The translations under genes were made by a program, and so were the position numbers. This document shows positions 25,401 through 35,847 of a stretch of 35,847 nucleotides of DNA, piece by piece. The DNA is from Tetrahymena thermophila SB210 (lineage: Eukaryota > Ciliophora > Oligohymenophorea > Hymenostomatida > Tetrahymenidae): NCBI RefSeq assembly GCF_000189635.1, contig NW_002476569.1:587068-622914 (forward strand). The letters run 5' to 3'. Below the pieces are notes generated by a model. It saw only the letters and a list, made by a program, of their open reading frames with translations, had not been told where the DNA came from and ran no database searches. Numbering within the stretch: position 1 is the stretch's first letter; every line of letters starts with the position of its first letter.

Positions 25401-25568
25401 CTATTTATTTCGATCAAAAGTAAATTTAAAAAATGAATAATTAAACAATCTATTAAATTTATTTTATTATAAAGTGATGATTAAAAAATGACTGAGATAG
25501 ATAAAAAGAACTTTTAATAATTATTGTTAAAATAGTTCTAAGTATTAAAGGCAATAATTATTATTTGA
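19478..25568 (+). CDS. LRR-pseudokinase, type B, copy 2 (22 exons, ~1178 aa)
   Basis: Proposed exons: 19478-19826, 19886-20056, 20112-20155, 20207-20275, 20323-21674, 22186-22266, 22437-22532, 22614-22703, 22759-22845, 22896-22985, 23037-23132, 23197-23286, 23340-23462, 23780-23869, 23931-24020, 24241-24330, 24391-24480, 24615-24704, 24880-24960, 25038-25121, 25330-25419, 25475-25568. Sum is 3537 nt, in frame. Like B1 it has VAIEIL (lysine lost), catalytic loop IKDIQPQN (Asp and Asn kept), DFG replaced by RFF, and DIYSIG. The linker is longer by a Gln/Asn-rich insert of about 36 residues (21,390-21,530). Two LRR exons are shortened (81 and 84 nt) but stay in phase, suggesting local decay without frame loss. 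The intron before the first LRR exon is expanded to 511 bases by inserted elements. Confidence 0.85.
21777..21884. mobile_element. 108-bp MITE with 24-bp terminal inverted repeats
   Basis: The left end TGGGGAGTGGCAGAAAAAGT continuing to GGTT and the right end (read inverted) TGGGGGGTGGCAGATATAGT continuing to GGTT match at 20 of 24 positions or better. The element is flanked by a direct ATTCAT on each side (21,771-21,776 and 21,885-21,890), which looks like a target-site duplication. It is far richer in GC than its surroundings, carries no reading frame, and is absent from the same intron of B1 (8930-9081). Superfamily unknown. Confidence 0.85.
21900..22140. mobile_element. Additional inserted sequence in the same B2 intron
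   Basis: About 240 bases following the MITE have no match in the B1 intron. They include AACTCAACCCTAACTCCAAC near 21,964, a partly complementary AAGCTGAGGTTGATTT near 22,000, and TTACCGTAAAACCTCGTTAA at 22,061-22,080 followed by CTTGCAACCAGC. The last resembles a Tc1/mariner-type terminal repeat (CAGT-AAAACCTCG style). No matching opposite end was found, so this is a relic or a composite. Confidence 0.4.
22186..25568 (+). repeat. LRR exon array of B2
   Basis: Seventeen exons matching those of B1 one for one, most 90 nt and all in phase 2. The 123-nt exon is at 23,340-23,462. Exon 23,037-23,132 has 96 nt where B1 has 90; exons 24,880-24,960 and 25,038-25,121 are shortened. All changes are multiples of three. 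Confidence 0.86.
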
Positions 25569-25830
25569 ATGTTTAAAATCTTTAATTATTCTGTATGAAA
25601 AATTAGATGATACTCTCTCTCATTTTCTTAAATAAATTTAGTTTGTTTGTATTATATAAATTAACGATTCTAATATTTTGGAATACATCTTTCATTAAAT
25701 ACTCCATTAAATTCTTAAATTAATCATGTAATTCCTAGTTACCCATCTCAGTATTTATTTATTTTGAAAATTTTATGAGCCAAGGTGTGAATTAAAGTTA
25801 AAAATAAATACATAATTTTAAATAATTTAT
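25569..25830. other. 3' flank of B2 and end of the duplicated unit
   Basis: The first ~80 bases align with the B1 3' flank, after which similarity fades, placing the right edge of the duplication near 25,650. A short imperfect CT-rich run (TACTCTCTCTCATTTTC) follows at about 25,612. No gene is visible. Confidence 0.5.
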
Positions 25831-25833
25831 TTA

Positions 25834-26223
25834 GCAGTGAGGAAAGTACTGAAACAATATATGAATAAAATACATTAAATTTGACACTCAACAAGAAGAT
25901 AAATTCCCTTTAAAAATTCATTTAGGGGAATGTTTAGATTAGCTTCTTTGACCCAAAGAATCTCTCTCATACTCATTAAATAAAATATAAACTCTGCTTA
26001 TATACTGAAACAATAAAGAGTGCTTAGATGAAGATTTTTTTAATATTAAAGGTATTTTTCAATAAGATTAAAGCCAAGTATCATTTTTTGAAATTAAATA
26101 TTAAGCTGAATAGATTAGATGTTATATCCTATTTAGATGAATCATCAAAATGAAAATGTGCTGACTGATTTAAACTCGATAGAGTAGATTTAGTCAGTTG
26201 TAAAATAAGAAATATATATTAGA
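25834..26223 (+). CDS. Possible upstream exons of the gene at 26,483 (uncertain)
   Basis: A frame with mixed codons and no TGA runs from an acceptor-like TTTATTTAG at 25,834 to a donor AAAG|GTATTT near 26,050 (residues such as GNVQISFFDPKNLSHTH). A second open piece starts near 26,131 and includes an ATG at 26,143 (MNHQNENVLTDLNS). It could splice from TTCTAT|GTAAAAG at 26,223 to CAAACTAG at 26,451, joining in frame with the large exon downstream. No initiating ATG for the first piece was found. The base composition is richer than the flanks, which supports coding, but the splicing is conjecture. Confidence 0.35.
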
Positions 26224-26482
26224 TTCTATGTAAAAGGAGGAATAGACAATCAACAATACTATTTCAATTAACAAACAATTACTTTTTAAATCACAAGTTA
26301 TTAAATATGCAATTTACAAATCCAATAATATCTATATTTATTTAATTCGATTCCAATTCACAATTTTATTATATTTTTTTAATAATAGTTTTTGTTATAA
26401 ATTATCTTTGATTATATTTTTAAATTTTAGTAAAATTGTTGTTGAGAGATTATCAAACTAGTTTAATTGCTAGATATATAAA

Positions 26483-27682
26483 ATGTCTGAAACAAGACTA
26501 AAAAACAAGAAAAAAATAAAAAAAATGTAAAAAGATGTTTTAAAAAAAGTTCAATACAAGCTTTAGCTTATCCAAAGTATAGATTCGATCAAAGTTTTCT
26601 ATGTTGTTGGTGATATAGACATTGATATTGATTAACTTTTAGATAGAGAACATTTCAACATTATTGTTTCATAGAATGATTTTGTTTAAGTTAATTCAAT
26701 TAACAGGCAAAGTAATTTAAATTTTATAGAGATATTCTTCAATACCCACACTCAAAGATGCAGCGATTTTTCAATTCCAGTGAATCTGCTAAGAAATAGC
26801 TAATAATAAGACCTATTAGACCTTGCAAATTTGATTGATGAGTATTAAAAAATACTTTAGTAAAAAATGAAAGAAGATGACTGTATTAAAAGCATTGAAC
26901 AACATGAAACTGAAGAAAGCAGCAGTGAATACTCAAGAAAAACCACTAATAATACTTATCCTTTGAGTGTCCTCGAATGCGATGAGTTCCATGGCTGGAA
27001 TTTTGAATAGAGTAATTTGAAAGCCGAATCTGTAATTAGAGAATTAAAAGATTCTAATAAAGATTCTGACAATTATTATACTTATGTGATATTCTAAGGG
27101 AGGAAATATGATTAAATAAAACACACAATGGGATACTCATTATAACTATTAAAGGATTTTTTAGGTTTAAATGACAATTAAATTGATTACCTTTGCCTAA
27201 GAAAACCAATCATTATAAACTATAAATATTAGCACTAATACATCTAGTACTTATTCCACAGATTTTAAAGATTAAAAATGCTTTTTAAACAGAATTAGAG
27301 TGACTTAAACCATTATAGAAATGGACTGAAATTTTTATGTGAGTATCCAATAGATCTTGCAAGCTTTGATAATTATTGTGTTCAAACAAAAGCTTAGCAA
27401 TATTTATATGTTCTGAGCAACTATAAATATCAATTAGATGATCTCCTCTGGGTTTGTAAAGTTTAGCCAATAGGATAATAGTCAGCTTCAGAAGTTTTGA
27501 AAGGACTAAGAAATCTAAAGGAATTCTTAAAAAAAGAACAAGAAAATACAAAACAAAACCCTTTTTTTGATGGCTAAATATACTCTAACTTGATTTAAGA
27601 AGCCTAATCCAAAATATTAAAAGATAAATTCTACTCTATTGTTGATAGTCACATTTTTTAAGACATCTTAGAAAATGTATGA
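26483..27682 (+). CDS. Unidentified protein, 399-codon main exon
   Basis: ATG at 26,483 (AAAATGTCT context) to TGA at 27,680-27,682, 400 codons uninterrupted in the ciliate code. The N-terminus is strongly basic (RLKNKKKIKKMQKD), a possible nuclear signal or helix. The middle has a Ser/Glu-rich stretch (HETEESSSEYSRKT), and the C-terminal two thirds is hydrophobic-polar mixed sequence with aromatic-rich patches (YYTYVIFQGRKYDQIK, TMGYSLQLLKDFLGL). The GYSLQLL segment faintly recalls PAS folds, but this is too weak to name. No signal peptide or membrane helix. Its codon content is clearly less AT-rich than that of the A and B genes, and it stands alone between the LRR cluster and the AGC kinase. 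Upstream exons may exist. Function unknown. Confidence 0.75.
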
Positions 27683-28080
27683 AAAATCGAAACAATTAAT
27701 TGAATTTTAATTAATCTATTAATTAATTAATTAACATTTCAAAAAAGTATTATAATAATAATAACAACTAAATTTACTTTATGCGCTAATTAATTTATTT
27801 TCTATGGAATTACAACCTTTAATTAAAAGTAATAAAAATTCAATATAATTTATTATCTTAAAAATTTAGTAAATTAAGTAAAAAAAACTATTAAAAAAGG
27901 TATATTTTAATCAAGAAATATGTTAAAACTAACAAAGCTATTTTTATTGATAAAGATTCAACTTTATATAAAAGATAGCGATATTTTAGGTATAAAGATG
28001 ATTATTTCATCTAGATTAAATTGGTAATCAATCCAAAAAATAGTTATCAAATAATTTGATTTAAAATCTTCAAATTTTTA
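27683..28080. other. Spacer after the unidentified gene
   Basis: Starts with TTAATTAA-rich sequence and ATAATAATAATAAC runs. From 27,919 to about 28,099 there is a 60-codon ATG-to-TGA frame of hydrophobic-basic character (MLKLTKLFLLIKIQLY), which in such AT-rich DNA is likely chance. Nothing else is visible. Confidence 0.35.
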
Positions 28081-28148
28081 TTTAGAAGAATTTGAAAAAT
28101 GATATAAAAATTAAGAGTAAGAGAATAATTTATTCAAATATTAATTTT

Positions 28149-28301
28149 ATGAAAAATGAATTTAATTTATTAATTTTGTATTTTATGTATTCAATGAAGA
28201 AAGATTCTGTTTTTACCGAATATATTTCAACTCTGTTTGAGTGGGTGCCAAAATATAATATTTGTTATACTTATTAAGAATTTATGTAAATGAGTGTGTG
28301 A
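28149..28301 (+). CDS. Doubtful small reading frame or gene remnant
   Basis: With TAA as Gln the frame from ATG 28,149 runs to TGA 28,299-28,301, about 50 residues (open upstream to 28,092 but without ATG). The stretch at 28,199-28,260 is locally GC-richer and encodes KKDSVFTEYISTLFEWVPKY, which could be a piece of a real protein. There are no neighbours in operon-like arrangement and no recognised family. It may be a decayed exon. Confidence 0.2.
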
Positions 28302-28932
28302 GAGAATGTTTGAAATTAAATCTTACAAAGGTTAGCTAGAATTATTAGAAAAGTTAATTAATTAATTTACAATAAATGAATAGAAATAATCACTTCTAAG
28401 CAAAATAAATTAAATAAAGTAATTGCATTCATCGATTAATTAAAAAAATAAACTATTAATTTCATCTATCATCAATTTGAAATTCGCAATTTCTTAAGTC
28501 ACAATTTTTAGATGAATTTTTCAGTTTATGACATAATAATAATTGACTTTTCTACGCATTAAACTTTTAAATAAATAAATAGACTAGATTTTTATTTTTA
28601 TAATAAAGGCAAATAATTTAAAAATTAAAAATATTTGCGAAGTTCTCACATTTTATTAAGCAATAATTAAACCTTTAGAATCATTCAATGTACAATTTAA
28701 GCCATTTTTAAGGGTCAGAATTTCATCAGAAGGAAATAAAATTTAAAGACAAATTTATTCAAGATGTTTTTTGAAAATCTTTGAAAATATTTTAATAGAA
28801 AAAAAACGAATTGACGCAAAAATAAAAAGAGATTAAATTATAAAAAAAATAATAAATTTTAAAGTATTTAAACCGCATAGAGAAAGAAATAAAAGCTTTA
28901 TTTTAACCTAAATTAATTGATAGCATCATCAT

Positions 28933-28968
28933 CTATATATACATATGTATATATTCATATACATGTGC
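28933..28968. repeat. TA/CA palindromic simple repeat
   Basis: Alternating purine-pyrimidine sequence CTATATATACATATGTATAT continuing to ACATGTGC, self-complementary around CATATG. It could form a cruciform; otherwise a plain microsatellite. Confidence 0.6.
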
Positions 28969-29250
28969 TGAAGAAAATTATAGTGTAATTTACAAAAAAT
29001 AGAGTGAAGGTCTCTTTCAAGTACAAATTGTGCTTAAGGAATAATTTAAGAAACAAAAATATGTAATTTAATGTATTTGATGTAATGTTGATTCAAACAC
29101 AATTAAAATGAATGAATGTCTTTACAAATCTAAATTTTTATTATTTAATTCAATCAAAAATTTTTGCAAAAAAAACAATCAATTTATTTAATATTCATTC
29201 ATTTTTCGCTTATTTACATATTTATTTATTTACTTTTAATATTTGATTGA

Positions 29251-29305
29251 TTGCTTGTTTGTTTGTTTGTTTGCGGTTTGCCTGCTTGCTTGCTTATCTA
29301 TCTAT
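29251..29305. repeat. Compound tetranucleotide microsatellite
   Basis: Consecutive TTTG units, then CTTG units, then ATCT units, with single interruptions. It lies about 230 bases before the AGC kinase start. Confidence 0.7.
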
Positions 29306-29533
29306 GTTCCTTGCTTGATAGAGATATATATTATTTCTAAAATTAAAAAAAGTATTAAAAAATAATTAACTTATTGAAAAAAGTTAAATTTTGTTAGGTT
29401 GTTAAAAAGAAAAAGATAAATAATCAAAAGCCTTCAATTAATCAATTACTCTTGCTCACTCGCTCAATAAATCTATAAACAAAAAATTTCAAATTATTTA
29501 ATAGATAAAAATTTTAGATCAAGGAGATAACAA

Positions 29534-31753
<2,220 letters not shown>

Positions 31754-32714
31754 AAAGAATGTGTCTAAATAAATTATTCTAATTAAAATCACCAATAAAT
31801 AAACAAACTTATCAAACAAAATAAACTAGCTAGAGTTAAATTAATTGCTGATAAAATCAGCAACGTCTCAGAAATAAATAAATAATAAAAAGCAATAATA
31901 TCTATTCTTATACTAACTAACTAGCTAGTTATCTTCAAGACTTAATATATAAATAAAAAAAGTAATACATAAATAAATATCTACATTTTTTGATATTAAT
32001 AAACAAAAAAATAAATAAATAAATAAATAAAAATATTGATAATTAATCTAAAAACTACATCTTAAACTTAGCTCTCTTAGAACATATTAACAAACAAATC
32101 TTGCTTTTACTTGCTTCTAAAATTCTTTTAATTTTAAACACAATCTTAGATTGATTTGTCTTACAAAAAAAATTAATTAAAGTGATATAATATATATTAA
32201 CATTTTTTTGATAATAATGATGATGTTAATCATTCATTTACTTATATTCCTATTTTAATTTAATAATTTAGTATATATTAACAAATAAATCATAGTATTC
32301 TTATTTATATTACTTAAACAAAATTCCTTAGATTATAACTAACTAACCAATGTATGTTCAACATTCAATTTTTTTAAAATTCAATAAAATTAAATTCATT
32401 TATGTCTATTATAAAACAATTTATTGATTTTAAAATTTCTAATATAATCAATTAATCTATTTTTTTAATGTTAAAATATCAAATAAATTTTTGTTGAATA
32501 TCTATCTTGAAATCAATTTACAAAATTTAAATAAATTTTCATAATTTCTTCATAAATTATTTTGAATAAGTTATTTTTTACCCAAAAGATTTGCTTTTTA
32601 GTGTCAATTATATTTTAGCTTGTTCGTATAGGAATCTACTTTCTTTTTAAATTGTTTTATATTATCTGAAAGCCTATAGCTAAAATAAAGTAAAATAGAA
32701 CACTGTGTTTTCTT
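31754..32714. other. Intergenic region between AGC kinase and transposase relic
   Basis: AT-rich, with no supported gene. Includes an AAAT/AAAC microsatellite at about 32,001-32,033 and repeated ACTAACTAACTAGCTAG sequence near 31,912. The kinase 3' end must lie early in this stretch. Frames here are open only because TAA and TAG code for Gln, and they have repetitive Asn/Lys/Ile content. Confidence 0.5.
32011..32033. repeat. AAAT microsatellite
   Basis: Five uninterrupted copies of ATAA/AAAT in an A-rich context. Confidence 0.6.
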
Positions 32715-33197
32715 ATGGGTAAGTAAAGGAAAGGTAATCTAAGATATCTTGCAGTTTCCTTAAAAAAGAGAGGATACTCAGCCAATGAAGTCTATGAAAA
32801 GCTTTAGGAAATAAGTCAAACCTATATTAAGAGATAAATCCACCAGATCTATAAGGATTTCAAAAAACGAGGAACAGCAGTGACTAATCTTCATCATAAT
32901 TGAAGACTGTTTGAGATTAAAGAAGAATAAAAGAATTTTATTTTTTTTAAAAAAACCCATAATCCAGTTGAAAATAATTCTGTGATGGTAAAGATTACAA
33001 TATTGAAAATACTGAGACTGTCTTTTTATAATATACTGCATAAGACAGGTCTAGCTCCTTATAAATTATAGAGCTGCATCCACATTAGAGCTGAAAAACA
33101 AGCTAAAAGATATAATTTAGCTATATAGCATAAATTTTGGAAGGAAAAGTGTTTCTTAGAATTATTTGATGAGAATTCATAAATTAGATCATATTGA
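32715..33197 (+). pseudogene. Tc1/mariner transposase, N-terminal half with one premature stop
   Basis: ATG 32,715 to TGA 33,195-33,197 is one frame of 161 codons interrupted once by TGA at 32,901-32,903, where the family GRP-type linker would need Gly (N-stop-RL). The N-terminus (RYLAVSLKKRGYSANEVYEK, then IYKDFKKRGTAVTNLHHN) is the first helix-turn-helix. SFYNILHKTGLAPYKLQ is the second, and FWKEKCFLELFDENSQI matches the strand with the first catalytic Asp of the DDE/D domain. About half the usual 330-350 residues are missing downstream. Less AT-rich than surroundings, as expected of a recent arrival. It is a different lineage from the minus-strand relic at 18.8 kb. Confidence 0.82.
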
Positions 33198-33216
33198 AAA
33201 AAAAGAAACAATAAAA

Positions 33217-33271
33217 TATAGCATTTCCAGATATTAAATTCTTTAAGAATTTAATTCTTGGATTTGCTATA
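33217..33271. repeat. Imperfect 55-base palindrome after the transposase relic
   Basis: The left arm TATAGCATTTCCAGATATTA runs into AATTCTT, and the right arm is its complement apart from a few mismatches (AAGAATTTAATTCTTGGATT, then TGCTATA). It sits 20 bases beyond the truncated transposase frame. It may be a deletion junction, two transposon ends brought together, or a hairpin terminator-like structure. Confidence 0.6.
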
Positions 33272-34505
33272 AAGCAGATTAATTAATTAATTTAAATAAT
33301 TTTATTTTAGTTTTGTTTTAAAATGTTTTAATATAAATATGTAATTTAAGAAATTATATTTTTAATTTATAATAGATTTATATTATATAATATTACATAC
33401 TAAATTATTTTAACAGAAAATGTTAATTAATTATTTAATAATCAAATAATATATTAAGTTTAAATAGTGAATGTTAAATTAATTTTCTGAGATATCTCTC
33501 CATAAAACCAAATATATAAATTAATATTTGATAATTAATTAATTATTATATCTATTTGTTCTTTTTAACCATTTATTATTAATTAATTAAATTTCATAAA
33601 TTGCTATTCAATATTTTTGAAAAAAAAAAATAAATGATATAATAGATTAAATATTATATTAATTTAGAAGAAGTAATTATTAATTTTTTTATTAAAATCC
33701 TTTAAATTTATATAAATTAATAAAAAAAGTTTAAAAGCTCTTCACTTTTATCTCATTAGGTTCTCCATATTAATCTGAAGTATATTTAATTAAAAAATTA
33801 CTTTTATTATTATTAATATTTTTTATTTAATTTCAATTTATTTAAATAAATCATTTTTATTATAGAATTCATCATTATTTATTGATTTTTATTAAAACTA
33901 AAATTTTTAATATTTTAACTTAATTTTCATTTTTATTTATTATTCATTTTTTATTATTTGATATATTTTCTTCATTTTTTGCTATTAAAACTTACACTTA
34001 ATAAAAGTTATTTATTTGTTTTACATTTTAATATTTTTAATTATAAAAGTTAATTTAAAACATTAAAGTTCTTTTAATTTATTTGATTTTATTTGTTTTC
34101 CTTTTTCTTTTTTTTATGATTTCTTATTTTTTCATTCTTTGTTAATTTTATTAATTTTTAACTAATCTTATTATTTCATATTTTTTCTTCATTTTTTCCT
34201 CCTAATGAACTAGAGTGAAATACCTATTTAATTTATATCTTTATAAAATTATAAATTAAGCTAATTTTTAGAAAGCATAACATATATTTCTTTTGAAAAA
34301 AATAAATTTTGAAAACCAAGGATGGAAAAAAATTCATAAAAAATATTTAAAATTTTTATTTTATAAAATGAAAAACTGGCATATAAAAAACTCACTTTTT
34401 GTAAATTTTTTTAGTAACTTACTCTATTTAATGTTATATTTTTTCTTCATTTTTTCCTTCTAATTAACTATTTAATGATATATTTTCTCTTCAATATTTA
34501 AAAAG
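33272..34505. other. Spacer and degenerate introns before the LRR exon array
   Basis: Very AT-rich. From about 34,008 to 34,200 the sequence resembles the array intron (TTTATTTGTTTTACATTTTA, ATTATAAAAGTTAATTTAAA, CATATTTTTTCTTCATTTTT) but is diverged and lacks an intact exon. From about 34,435 the intron matches the repeat unit closely. The gene start was not found; earlier exons may be further left and too short or decayed to recognise. Confidence 0.45.
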
Positions 34506-35847
34506 CAATGATTAAATTGGTGATGAAGGTGTATCAGGCTTAGTCTCTGCTTTAGCAAATTGCATTAATCTCTCAAATTTGACACTTGATCTTAGGTAAA
34601 AACAGTTTATTTGTTTTGGATTGTGATATTTTTAATTATAAAAACTAATTAAAAACAATAAAGCTCTTTTTTCTTTTTCTTTTTATTGTGCTTGCTTTTT
34701 TTTTGTTCTTTCTTTGTTAATTTAGCTCATCATTTTATTTTCAACTTTTGCTTTTATTATTTATTTCTTATTATTTCATATTTTTTCTTCATTTTTTCCT
34801 TCTAATTAACTATTAAATGATATATTTTTTCTTCAATATTTAAAAAGGTTTAATTATATTGGTGATGAAGGTGCATCAGGGTTAGGTTCTGCTTTAGCAA
34901 ATTGCATTAATCTCTCAAATTTGACACTTTACCTCTAGTAAAAACAGTTTATTTGTTTTGGATTGTGATATTTTTAATTATAAAAACTAATTAAAAACAA
35001 TAAAGCACTTTTTTCTTTTTCTTTTTATTGTGCTTTCTTTTTTTTGTTCTTTCTTTGTTAATTTAGCTCATCATTTTATTTTCAACTTTTGCTTTTATTA
35101 TTTATTTCTTATTATTTCATATTTTTTCTTCATTTTTTCCTTCTAATTAACTATTAAATGATATATTTTTTCTTCAATATTTAAAAAGTGGAATACAATT
35201 GGTGCAATTGGTGCATCAGGGTTAGGTTCTGCTTTAGCAAATTGCATTAATCTCTCAAATTTGGAACTTGCCCTTGAGTAAAAACAGTTTATTTGTTTTG
35301 GATTGTGATATTTTTAATTATAAAAACTAATTAAAAACAATAAAGCTCTTTTTTCTTTTTCTTTTTATTGTGCTTGCTTTTTTTTTGTTCTTTCTTTGTT
35401 AATTTAGCTCATCATTTTATTTTCAACTTTTGCTTTTATTATTTATTTCTTATTATTTCATATTTTTTCTTCATTTTTTCCTTCTAATTAACTATTAAAT
35501 GATATATTTTTTCTTCAATATTTAAAAAGTGAAAATTAAATTGGTGATGAAGGTGCATCAGGGTTAGGTTCTGCTTTAGCAAATTGCATTAATCTCTCAA
35601 ATTTGACACTTGACCTTACGTAAAAACAGTTTATTTGTTTTGGATTGTGATATTTTTAATTATAAAAACTAATTAAAAACAATAAAGCTCTTTTTTCTTT
35701 TTCTTTTTATTGTGCTTGCTTTTTTTTGTTCATTCTTTTGTTAATTTAGCTCATCATTTTATTTTCAACTTTTGCTTTTATTATTTATTTCTTATTATTT
35801 CATATTTTTTCTTTCATTTTTTCCTTCTAATTAACTATTAAATGATA
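34435..35847 (+). repeat. Tandem 341-342-bp exon-plus-intron repeat
   Basis: Four full units with starts of the exons at 34,506, 34,848, 35,189 and 35,530 and a fifth beginning at the window end. Each is one LRR exon plus an intron of about 251-252 bases. The introns (GTAAAAACAGTTTATTTGTT through TTCTTCAATATTTAAAAAG) differ by only a few bases among units, while the exons differ mostly in their first 25 and last 10 bases. Such near-identity implies very recent amplification or homogenisation. Confidence 0.92.
34506..35619 (+). CDS. LRR protein, four internal exons of a gene running off the window
   Basis: Exons 34506-34595, 34848-34937, 35189-35277 and 35530-35619. Three are exactly 90 nt and phase 2, encoding IGDEG(V/A)SGLxSALANCIN followed by LSNLTLxLR, a clean ribonuclease-inhibitor-type LRR. 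The third exon has 89 nt: one base is missing near its start (GGAATACAATTGG), so its frame is shifted unless it is skipped. All donors are GTAAAAAC and acceptors TTTAAAAAG. Neither a 5' start nor a stop codon lies in the window. The same exon length and phase as in the A and B genes suggests the same family; whether it carries a kinase-like domain cannot be seen. It could also be a dead array. Confidence 0.65.

Larger units (their letters stand above)
13020..25650 (+). repeat. Second copy of the two-gene tandem duplication (A2-B2)
   Basis: Direct repeat of the first unit. Differences: three LRR exons are missing from A2, A2 has one linker repeat fewer, B2 has about 36 extra linker residues, an intron insertion of ~350 bases holds a MITE, and a Tc1/mariner relic has enlarged the A2-B2 spacer to 1027 bases (533 in unit 1). 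Both genes remain open, so both copies are probably expressed or only recently released from selection. Confidence 0.88.
28302..29533. other. Long intergenic region upstream of the AGC kinase
   Basis: No open frame worth calling. It contains an imperfect TA/CA palindromic run at 28,933-28,968 (TATATATACATATGTATATA core) and a tetranucleotide tract at 29,251-29,305 (TTGT, then CTTG, then TATC units). The last ~80 bases before the ATG become A-rich and end in GATCAAGGAGATAACAAATG, likely the 5' leader of the kinase. Some of the region probably holds the kinase promoter. Confidence 0.5.

Noticed and set aside
27060..27200. PAS domain in the unidentified protein (GYSLQLLKDFLGL)
   Set aside because: Only one short motif is suggestive; the rest of a PAS fold is not visible, so no domain was called.
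27285..27551. Minus-strand 88-codon frame
   Set aside because: Lies antisense to the long, better supported frame 26,483-27,682.
32778..33041. Minus-strand 87-codon frame
   Set aside because: Antisense to the Tc1/mariner frame that has clear family motifs on the plus strand.

Overview
The window reads as nuclear DNA of a Tetrahymena-like ciliate (Oligohymenophorea). It is extremely AT-rich, all long coding stretches are open only if TAA and TAG are read as glutamine with TGA as the sole stop, and the genes carry many short GT-AG introns of about 40-70 bases. No telomeric repeats or chromosome breakage sequence were seen, so macronuclear or micronuclear origin cannot be decided directly.

Positions 1 to about 25,650 hold a tandem duplication of a roughly 13 kb two-gene unit in the order A1-B1-A2-B2, all on the + strand. 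All four genes have the same plan: a five-exon N-terminal protein-kinase-like domain, a long Gln/Glu/Asn/Lys-rich linker carried on the large fifth exon, and a C-terminal array of ribonuclease-inhibitor-type leucine-rich repeats (LRRs). Almost every repeat is one 90-nt, phase-2 exon. I could build complete, in-frame exon models for all four: about 1331, 1160, 1147 and 1178 residues. The kinase domains are pseudokinases that decayed in complementary ways. Type A keeps the VAIK lysine but has lost the HRD and DFG residues. Type B has lost the VAIK lysine and DFG but keeps the HRD-type Asp and Asn. Copies differ by whole-exon LRR loss, by linker repeat number and by transposon insertions.

From 25.6 to 28.3 kb there is an unidentified gene with a 399-codon main exon and possible upstream exons, then a doubtful small reading frame. 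From 29,534 to 31,753 lies a complete nine-exon AGC-family protein kinase of 395 residues. It has an N-terminal MGxxC acylation signal, all catalytic motifs except the first loop glycine, a TP turn motif and an FxGxTY hydrophobic motif, but no PH domain.

From 32.7 kb to the end there is half of a Tc1/mariner transposase with one in-frame stop, an AT-rich spacer, and the start of a further LRR gene. Four LRR exons and their introns repeat there with a period of 341-342 bases, and the introns are nearly identical. One exon has a 1-nt deletion. The array runs off the window and looks like a young version of the exon-per-repeat architecture seen in the A and B genes. A second Tc1/mariner relic and a 108-bp MITE mark differences between the two copies of the tandem unit.
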